The notes below the pieces were generated by a model. It worked only from the letters and a program-made list of their open reading frames with translations, did not search any database and was not told the origin of the DNA. From assembly GCA_011799875.1 (NCBI GenBank), contig CM022300.1, positions 109,877,201-109,941,200 of the forward strand: a stretch of 64,000 nucleotides of DNA, in the 5' to 3' direction. Shown here piece after piece: positions 56,704 to 64,000 of the stretch (within the stretch, counting starts at the first letter, position 1; every line of letters begins with the position of its first letter). The DNA is from Thinopyrum elongatum (lineage: Eukaryota > Streptophyta > Magnoliopsida > Poales > Poaceae). The position numbers and the translations under genes were made by a program.

Positions 56704-57354
56704 ATGAGGCCTGTGGTGTCCCTCCCCGCCAGATCCACATCCCCTGCTCCAAAATGTCGCAGCCTAAGCCCGACCACGTATCCCGGGGAGCCCGACGAGT
56801 GTTCGGCCAAGAAGAGGTTTATCATGGCCTCTCCGGCGGACGTTGGCGAGGTGGCCGCCATTCGCCCTGACCTATGGATCCCGGAGCAACAGCTCACCGC
56901 GGAAGCCGGCAAAGACGTTGACTATGTTGCCATGTTGAAGGCTTCATGTCAGTGGGCTAGCGTATTACTGTATCTCGGGAAAGCTGGCTACAACATCAAG
57001 CTCGTCGACAGCGATGGCTTCACACGGGCCATGCCACAGGTTAAGTGGTCCATCCCCAACCCCTCTGGTTCAACCGCCGTCGATCTCTTCGACGGCCCGG
57101 CCGCTGATCTCCTCCACCACGCGGTCAAGGATTTGCGATCCTTGTACGCCATCGAGCGCATTTTGTCATTTCTGAAGGACCGTTCTACGGCAGCGGCTTG
57201 GGATCCTCAATTGCCAAGTCAGATCTCATCGACCATGACCACGAGGAGGGCACCCACAAAGTTTCTTCCAAGGTGAAACAACCCATCTGTGACATCATAG
57301 AGCGCACCATGGGTCTGTGCTCTTTCAACTGGAAGGATCTCATCCATGACATGT
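56704..57354 (+). pseudogene. Captured-gene candidate in K2, first exon, frameshifted
   Basis: A 190-codon frame opens at 56704 (MRPVVSLPARSTSPAPKCRS). Sequence such as DVDYVAMLKASCQWASVLLY and YNIKLVDSDGFTRAMPQVKW has normal protein character in GC-rich DNA. Near 57150-57165 the plausible frame changes by one base: the other frame then reads on (HFVISEGPFYGSGLG, then PICDIIERTMGLCSFNWKDL) to a stop at 57355-57357. I take this as a frameshift in a once longer exon. A GTGAGG at 57354 could also be a donor site. No domain is recognised in this part. Confidence 0.5.
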
Positions 57355-57534
57355 GAGGCAACATCCTATCAGCAAATCTTACCTTTTCTAGCTTGCCAAC
57401 CCGTACCCTTTGTTGTAGTAGCTTTTGCCATGCGGTGTTTTAACTGTGTTGTGTTTGATTATTTCAGTTATCCAAAAATGTAATGTTCAATAGGGCTATG
57501 TGATGTTTAAGTATGAATTGTCCACTTCAGTTTC

Positions 57535-57835
57535 ATGAATGGTTATATTTGGTTGTTTATAGTGAGTAGATTCCTTGTTTATCTGTATTTGGTTGTTAGG
57601 TTGGTTGTAGTGAGCATTTGTCCAGTTATCAAGCAGATGCCTTGTTTATCTGTATTTGGTTGGTTGGTTGCAGTGAGCATTTGTCCAGTTTTCAAGCAGA
57701 TGCCTTGTTTATCTGTATTTGCTTGTTAGGTTGGTTGCAGTGAGCATTTGTTCAGTTTTCAAGCATATACCCTGTTTATCTGTATTTGCTTGTTAGGTTG
57801 GTTGCAGTGAGACTCTGTCCAGTTTTCAATGGCTA
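57535..57835. repeat. Intron-like AT-rich tandem repeat (about 65 bp)
   Basis: Four to five units carry TTTATCTGTATTTGGTTG, TAGGTTGGTTGCAGTGAGCA and TTTGTCCAGTTTTCAAGCAG, lying between the exon-like parts. It is likely intronic or 3' noncoding. The frame 57535-57729 is an artefact. Confidence 0.85.
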
Positions 57836-58396
57836 TATTTGGTTGTTATACTGATCATTTATGCCTTGTTTATTTCAGTCATTCACAATGTGATGTTCAT
57901 TTTGTGCAAGTCGGAACTGTGCCGCTCGATTTCATCAATACCAGTTTGAACGGCTATATTTGGTTCCAGTTATGCCTGGTGTAGTTAACACATGCCTTTT
58001 ATTTCAGTTTTACATATTTATCCAGTGTGATGTTTAAGCATGACCTACGTTCTATTCATTTTCAACAATACCAGTTTGAATTGCAATATTTGATGGCTGT
58101 TAAGCCTGTTGTAGGTAACATTCCCTTCCATTTTATATCTGCTTTAACAACATGTTTAAACCAACACATTCAAGCTATCATTTGGAGATGATGTTGTTTA
58201 CCTTTTCTATATTTGTTTGATGTTAAGGTCGTTGTACTTATCATGCCTTTCCACTACAGCAACAACTAGAGTGGTTAGCATTTTCCCCGAGGTTAGTTTC
58301 ATCCCTCGTCTTGTACTCCCCCCGTCGTTCCATAATGTAGTGCATATAGATCCAGGCCTGGACAATTGTTAGCTTCTAATATTGACGTGTTGCCTG

Positions 58397-58925
58397 TAGG
58401 TACATATGCCCTTGGCAAAGATCCACGCATCGACCCTTTTTGCGTATGGGGCAATGAGATATTTATGAACAAGCATCAAGTGAGGAAACTGATAAGGATA
58501 TTAGCAAAAAGATACGAACGGTGGCAAGCAAATTATTTGTTTACGCTCTATCCAACACAATAGTGAGCTGTACGATGGTAACTACAAACTCTTCAGCCTT
58601 CTCTTTTTACTGCCCATAATGAGTTGTTAGACAACAATGTCTGAATCTTTTTCATTCGCAGTGGTTCCCGAAGCAGTTTAGTCAAGATTACCTCGCAAAG
58701 TACATGATTGGTGGATACGCAATGAAGGTTAAAGTATTTCATCCAGACTACAATGAGCATCGAGAAGTCCTAATGAAGACAGTGAAGGATGGACGGGCAA
58801 CCATCACAAGGGGTTGGCCTAGAGTCGTGCGCGCATTACGCATGGAGGAGGGCACAATATGGGCATTCTGCTTCACCTTCTCTAGCAACCAGGATGTCTT
58901 TCGCCTCTCTCTTTACAGTCTTTAG
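58397..58925 (+). pseudogene. Captured-gene candidate in K2, downstream exons with B3-like end
   Basis: An acceptor-like TTGCCTGTAG precedes an exon-like stretch (58397-58563) reading GTYALGKDPRIDPFCVWGNE, ending in an in-frame TAG at 58561. A second acceptor (TCATTCGCAG, ending 58661) precedes WFPKQFSQDYLAKYMIGGYA to the stop at 58925. The final part (TRGWPRVVRALRMEEGTIWA, then FCFTFSSNQDVFRLSLYSL) resembles the C-terminal half of a plant B3 DNA-binding domain, with its GW, then GD-like and F-F spacing. The B3 assignment is from pattern only. The stop and the upstream shift make it a pseudogene here. Confidence 0.5.
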
Positions 58926-58929
58926 TACA

Positions 58930-59830
58930 ACTGTGGTTCATCATTCTTTACTTGGTGCTTTTGTAGTTCTTCAGTATATGTACATGTGCCTCGAATTATG
59001 CATTCGTGGTTATATCTATATTTGTAATAAACATGGTTAGATATGAAATAAGTGATTGCCTACTTTCAAATTCAAAATATGTGATTTTTAAATTAGGGAT
59101 AGATTAGGGATTACACTGCACACGGTTTGCGAAAGCGAAACATCTGCTATAGTCGTAGAGATCAGACACATTTCTCAGATCCACTACGTGTGCGATCAAT
59201 CTCTACTGCACATACGATCAGCCAAGAAAAACGTTTGCGATTAACAACAGCATCGCACACAGTTCCTTTTTATTAAATGTTTGCGAAAGTCACCTTATCA
59301 CACATGCTTGGCAATTATGGACTATTTATGATGTTGTGCGCATCACAAACGTTTGGTCATAGAAGAACGCATGCGATAGGTCTTCATCCGACGTGGGTAC
59401 GATGGATGAATCGTGTGGGATGTATTCAAGCTTCGCATACAGTTTTATAGGAACAATTGTATGCGCTCTTACATCGAATCGCATACAGTCGAGGAAAAGT
59501 AAATGTGTGTGATTGTCTGCTTATCATACACGTTCTATAATCGTGAACTGTTTGTGATGGGTCGCGCATCGTAAACGTAGCACCACATAATACCGACTGC
59601 GATGGCAATGTGAGCACAAATGAGTTGCAAGGATGAAGCGTTTGGGATATTTGAGATATCAGAAACAGTTTTATAGGGACAACTGTATGCATCAAGGCTC
59701 CCTATCCCCGACGGTTTCTGGGTCGTGTGGGAAGGACCCCCCCCCCCTATCGCACACACTCACTTGGCGACTGTTCAAAATGCCGTCACAGAAAGGGGTT
59801 AAAAACCGTTTGTATAGCAGCTCACTGTAC
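58930..59830. repeat. K2 right subterminal region
   Basis: After the last exon the sequence is AT-rich, then from about 59110 it carries repeated cores such as CACACGGTTTGCGA, AACGTTTGCGATTA, ATCGCACACAGTT, CGCATACAGTTTTATAGG and AAAACCGTTTGTATAGCAG on both strands. They resemble the motif at the left end. No gene is seen. Confidence 0.75.
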
Positions 59831-59835
59831 CAGTG

Positions 59836-60240
59836 ATACCACATCACAACATGCCCTGCAAAAACAAGTTAGACGTCCTCTACTTTGTTGTTGCAAATTT
59901 TACATGGCTGCTATGGGCAACTAGCAAGAACCGTTCTTACTTACGCAAAGCCATAATGGTGATAATCAAGTTGCCTGTTAAGCTTCTATAAGGACCGCCT
60001 TCGTCAAATTAGATTCAACAAGTAGGAGAGACAGACACCTGCTAGCCACCTTATGCAAAACAAGTTGCATGTTGGTCGGTGGTACCGGTCTCATGTGCGA
60101 GGAGATGTAAGGTTGGTCCAAGCCACTTCATCCCACAATACCGCCAAATCCAAATAATACAAGAGAGGTAAGCAATTTGAGCATCAACGCCCACAACTCT
60201 TTGTGTTCTACTCGTACATATACATCTATGCATAGACCTA
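59836..60240 (-). other. Copia B 5' leader, primer-site-proximal part
   Basis: It begins with the right duplication ATA of K2 and is the reverse complement of leader like 960-1365. Confidence 0.88.
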
Positions 60241-60254
60241 GCTCATGATGCCAC
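60241..60254 (-). other. Copia B primer binding site
   Basis: On the minus strand this reads GTGGCATCATGAGC, adjacent to the LTR. It shows that the LTR to the right acts as the 5' LTR of copia B. Confidence 0.82.
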
Positions 60255-62012
60255 TGATGGGGAACGAAGCATGAAAATCAAAAAAATTCCTACGAACACC
60301 CAAGATATATCTAGGAGATGCATGGCAACAAGAGGGGACAGTGTGTCTACGTACCCTCATAGACCGAAAGTGGAAGCATATATAACGCGGTTGATGTAGT
60401 TGTAGTCTTCGCGATCCGATCACGATCCAACCGATCTAGTGCCAAACGGACGGCACCTCCGAGTTTAGCACATGTGCGGCTCGATGATGTCTCCTCCTAC
60501 CTGATCCAGCAAGAGAAGGCGGAGAATTAGATGGGATCACAACCAGCACGACGGCGTGGTGGAGATGGTGGTGGTGGAGCTAGTTCATCAGGGCTTCGCC
60601 AAGCGCTACTAGAACGAGGACGGAGGAACTACGGAGTAACGGGAGAGAGGGGCGCCAAGGGCTTGGTGTGTCCTCTTGGGGCGCCACCTCCCCTCTATAT
60701 ATAGGTGGAGGGGCATGCGGAAGAGCCCCTCCAAGCCCTAGGGTGCAACCAAGGGGGAGACGACTTGGACTCCAAGTCCAATCCTATTCCTACTAGGACT
60801 CCTCCTTTTTTTTCCCTTTCCTAGCCACATGGGCTTTAGAGGTCTTGGTGCGCCTAGCCCAATAAGGCCATGGAACCTCCCCTCAGCCCATGCTAGCCCT
60901 TGGGTCGTGGTGGACCCACTTGTGGACTTCCAGACCCCTCCGGAATCCTTCGAAACCTTCTAGAAGCTTCATGGTACAATACCGAAAAAACTACACTTTT
61001 TTCCGAACCCAAAATATGACTTCCCATATATAAATATTTACCTCTCGACCATTTCGAGACTCCTTGTGACGTCCGGGGTCTCACCCGGGACTCCGAACAA
61101 CATTCGGTTACCAATCATCAAATATCCCAATACTACTCTATCATCAACGAACATTAAGCATGCGACCCTGTGGGTTCGGGAATCATGTAGTCATGACCGA
61201 GACACCTCTCCGGTCAATAACCAATAGCGGGACCTGGATGCCCATATTTATTTCTACATATTCCACGAAGATCTTTTATCGGTTGAACCACGATGTCAAG
61301 GATTCGGTTAATCCCGTATGCAATTCCCTTTGTCCGGCGATATGTTACTTGCCTGAGGTTTGATCGTCGGTATCTCCATACCTAGTTCAATCTCGTTACC
61401 AGCAAGTCTTTTTACTCGTTCCATAATACAAGATCATGTGTCTAACTCATTAGTCACATTGCTTGCAAGCTCTTTAAGATGTTGTATTACCGAGAGGGCC
61501 CAGAGATATCTCTCCGTCATACAGAGCGACAAATCCCAGTCTCGATCCATGCCAACCCAACAGACACCTTCGGAGATACCTGTAGAGCACCTTTATGATC
61601 ACCCAGTTACGAAGTGACGTTTGGATACACACTAAGTATTCCTCCGGTGTCAGGGAGTTACACGATCTCATGGTCTAAGGAACAGATACTTGACATGAAG
61701 AAATCTATAGCAAATAAACTAAATGATCTGATGCGAAGATTATGGTTGGGTCTTGTCCATCACATCATTCTCCTAATGATATGATCTCGTTATCAAATGA
61801 CAATTCATGTCTATGTTTAGGAAACCTTAACCATCTTCGATCAAAAAGCTAGTCTAGTAGAGGCTCACTAGGGACACTGTGTTGTCTATGTATTCACACA
61901 TGTATTTCAGTTTCCGGTCAATACAATTCTAGCATGAATAACAAACATTTATCATGAACAGGAAATATGATAATAACCATTTTATTATTGCCTCTAGGGC
62001 ATATTTCCAACA
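60255..62012 (-). repeat. Shared copia LTR: 5' LTR of copia B and 3' LTR of copia D (1758 bp)
   Basis: It starts (plus strand) TGATGGGGAACG and ends CATATTTCCAACA. A primer site lies on its left and a polypurine tract on its right, so one LTR serves two neighbouring internal regions. The TATA box is near 60696-60705 (minus strand). It matches 29112-29808 over the last 695 bases. Confidence 0.88.
60696..60705 (-). promoter_or_regulatory. TATA box of the shared copia LTR
   Basis: On the minus strand the stretch CCACCTATATATAGAGGGG places a TATA box like those at 510 and 21114. Confidence 0.55.
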
Positions 62013-62023
62013 GTATCCCACTT
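62013..62023 (-). other. Copia D polypurine tract
   Basis: On the minus strand this reads AAGTGGGATAC, one change from the tract in copia A, B and C. It shows that a second copia internal region begins here. Confidence 0.82.
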
Positions 62024-63100
62024 GCACTAGAGTCAATAATGTAGTTCACATCTCCATGTGATTAACACTCAATCAGTTCTGGGGTTTGATCATGTTTTTC
62101 TTGTGAAAGAGGTTTTAGTCAACGGGTCTGCAACATTCAGATCCGTGTGTACTTTGCAAATCTTGATGTCATACTATAGATGCTGCTACCATGCTCCACT
62201 TGGAGCTATTCCAAATGACTCCTCCACTATACGTGTCCGGTTCGCAACTCAGAGTCATCCGGATCGATGTCAAAGCTTGCATCGACCTAACCCTTTACGA
62301 CGAACTCTTTATCACCTCCATAACCGAGAAACATTTCCTTAGTCCTCTAAGGATAATTTTGACCGCTATCCAGTGATCCACTCCTGGATCACTCTTGTAC
62401 CCCCTTGCCAGACTCATGGCAAGGCACACATTAGGTATGGTACACAGCATGGCATACATTATAGAGCCTATGGCTGAGGCATAGGGAATGACCTTCATCC
62501 TTTCTCTTTCCTCCTCCATGGTCGAGCTTTGAGTCCTACTCAACTCCACACCTTACAATACAGGAAAGAACTCCTTCTTTGACTAATCCATTTTGAACTC
62601 CTTCAAAATCTTGTCAAGGTATGTGCTCCGTGAAAGTCTTATCAGGCGTCATGATCTATCTCTATAGATCTTGATGCCCAATATGTAAGCAGCTTTACCC
62701 AGGTCTTCCTTTGAAAAACTCCTTTCAAACAACCCTTTGTGCTTTCCAGAAATTCTACATCATTTCCAATCAACAATATGTCATCCACATATACTATCAG
62801 AAATGCTATAGAGCTCCCACTCACTTTCTTGTAAATACAAGTTTCTACATAAACTTCGTATAAACCCAAAAGCTTTGATCACCTCATCAAAGCGTATATT
62901 CCAACTCCGAGATGCTTGCACCAGTCCATAGATGGATCGTTGGAGCTTGCATACCTTTTTAGGATCCTTAGGATCCACAAAACCTTTAGGTTGCATCATA
63001 TAAAACTCTTCCTTAAGGAAAGCGGTTTTCACATCCATCTGCCAGATTTCATAATTGAAAAATGCAGCAATTACTAACAAAATATAACAGACTTAAGCAT
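62024..63100 (-). pseudogene. Copia D RT C-terminal part and deleted RNase H
   Basis: Minus-strand frames 62781-63080, 62642-62869 and 62295-62549 carry WQMDVKTAFLKEEFYMMQP, YVDDILLIGN and YASAIGSIMYAMLCTIPN. RNase H has the same internal deletion and junction as copia B (join near 62180-62200). Several stops and shifts are present. Confidence 0.83.
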
Positions 63101-63952
63101 TGCTACGGGTGAGAAAGTCTCATCATAGTCAACTCCTTGAACTTGTTGGAAACCCTTTGCGACAAGTCAAGCTTAATAGACGGCGACATTACCATCAGCG
63201 TATGTCTTCTTCTTAAAGATCCATTTATTCTCAATGGCTTGCTGATCATCGGGCAAGTCCACCAAAGTCCATACTTTGTTGTCATACATGGATCCTATCT
63301 CGGATTTCATGACCTCAAGCCATTTGTTGGAATCCGGGCTCATCATAGCTTCTTCATAGTTCGTAAGTTCGCCGTTGTCTAACAACATGACTTCCAGGGC
63401 TGGATTATCATACCACTCTGGTGTGGAACATACCCTGGTCGACCTACGAAGTTCAGTAGTAACTTGATCCGAAGTTTCATGATCATCATCATTAGCTTCC
63501 TCTTCAGTTGGTGTAGGCATCACGGGAACTGCTTTCTGTGATGTGCTACTTTCCAATTCGAGAGAAGGTACGATTACCTCATCAAGTTCTACTTTCCTCC
63601 CACTCACTTCTTTCGAGAGAAACTCCTTCTCTAGAAAGGACCCGTTCTTGGCAACAAAGATCTTGCCCTTGGATCTGTGGTAGAAGGTATACCCAGTGGT
63701 ATCTTTAGGGTATCCTATGAAAACACACTTCTTCGCTTTGGGTTCGAGCTTATCAGGCTGAAGCCTCTTGACATAAGCATCGCATCCCTAAATTTTAAGA
63801 AACGACAGATTAGGTTTCTTGCCAAACCACAATTCATATGGTGTCGTCTCAACGGATTTAGACGGTGCCCTATTTAAAGTGAATGCGGCTGTCTCTAATG
63901 CATAACCCCAAAATGAAAGTGGCAAATCGGTAAGAGACATCATAGAACGCAC
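63101..63952 (-). pseudogene. Copia D integrase C-terminal part and RT start
   Basis: The frame 63173-63607 holds the linker (SGRKVELDEVIVPSLELESS) through WIFKKKTYADGN. Further right (63608-63952) the C-terminal integrase is recognisable up to the equivalent of MVRSMMSLTDLPLSFWGYAL. There it is joined directly to an LTR start; everything upstream in the element is missing. Confidence 0.85.
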
Positions 63953-64000
63953 CATATGATAATAACCATTTTATTATTGCCTCTAGGGCATATTTACAAC
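63953..64000 (-). repeat. Copia D 5' LTR, first 48 bases joined to integrase
   Basis: On the minus strand the window's last bases read GTTGTAAATATGCCCTAGAG, then GCAATAATAAAATGGTTATT, which is the start of the copia LTR minus its first T. It is fused to integrase sequence at about 63953. The rest of the LTR is absent between the two. Confidence 0.8.

Larger units (their letters stand above)
45280..59835 (+). mobile_element. CACTA transposon K2, about 10 kb, carrying gene-like cargo (K1 nested inside)
   Basis: Its first two bases (CA) are 45280-45281; K1 is inserted there and K2 resumes at 49828. K2 starts CACTACTGCAGGATGCTG and ends at 59835; the right end inverted reads CACTGGTACAGTGAGCTG. 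The duplication is ATA (45277-45279 and 59836-59838). Removing it joins the copia B leader perfectly. A degenerate motif close to ACCGTKTGYGAT recurs near both ends and inside. No TNP2-type transposase is recognised. Cargo comprises a coiled-coil frame, a broken B3-like gene and a 5S-derived segment. Confidence 0.88.
29112..62012 (-). mobile_element. Copia B (BARE/Angela-like), split by four insertions
   Basis: Reading on the minus strand, it has a 5' LTR (60255-62012), primer site, leader, gag, integrase, RT, remnant RNase H, polypurine tract and a truncated 3' LTR (29112-29808). It is interrupted by CACTA K2 with K1 inside (45280-59835), copia C (36311-45189) and a Helitron-like element (31989-33996). 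Removing these leaves about 7.5 kb of colinear copia sequence. Its 5' LTR is shared with copia D. All coding parts are broken. Confidence 0.88.

Noticed and set aside
57535..57729. 64-codon membrane-like frame
   Set aside because: It is a tandem repeat of about 65 bp in intron-like DNA that happens to be open; hydrophobicity comes from T-rich repeat units.

Overview
The window is repeat-dense plant DNA. No cellular gene in its own locus can be supported. The copia elements match the BARE/Angela-type family of wheat, barley and relatives in their LTR start (TGATGGAAATATGCCC), their degenerate initiator-Met primer site and their gag-pol. Together with an Athila-group element of the Sabrina/WHAM/Fatima type, a long-LTR gypsy chromovirus and large CACTA transposons, this points to a Triticeae grass. 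Family names are from recognition, not from a search.

Layout of the left part (1-29111). Copia A (plus strand) runs from upstream of the window to 21553. A complete 13.0 kb gypsy chromovirus (1637-14636, minus strand, TSD GAGAT) sits in its 5' leader, and a 559-bp hAT-like MITE (16171-16729) sits in its protease. Copia A itself lies in the 5' LTR of an Athila-group non-autonomous element (21554-26940). That element abuts a Mutator-like remnant (26941-29111), which in turn abuts an LTR of copia B.

Layout of the right part (29112-64000). Copia B (minus strand, 29112-62012) is split by a 2.0 kb Helitron-like element (31989-33996), by complete copia C (36311-45189, plus strand, TSD CCGTA, itself carrying a second copy of the MITE at 42003-42522), and by a CACTA element K2 (45280-59835, TSD ATA). 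A second CACTA, K1 (45282-49826, TSD ACA), is inserted on the first bases of K2. The 5' LTR of B (60255-62012) is also the 3' LTR of another copia, D (62013-64000), giving a tandem arrangement with a shared LTR. D is a deletion derivative.

Relative order. Copia B and D are the oldest layer. K2, copia C, the Helitron and probably the Mutator-like element came later. K1, the Athila-group element and the MITE in C are later again, and copia A, then the gypsy element and the MITE in A, complete the left stack. Most boundaries are backed by target-site duplications or by an empty site visible in a paralogous copia copy inside the same window.

Coding capacity. All copia and gypsy polyproteins are broken by stops, shifts or deletions. 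The least damaged long frames are the copia C integrase region (40228-41529), the gypsy RT (7682-9040) and the gypsy integrase with chromodomain (5770-6822). The least explained material is in K2: an intact 199-codon coiled-coil frame, a broken intron-containing gene with a B3-like C-terminus, a 5S rRNA-derived segment and several arrays of tandem repeats.
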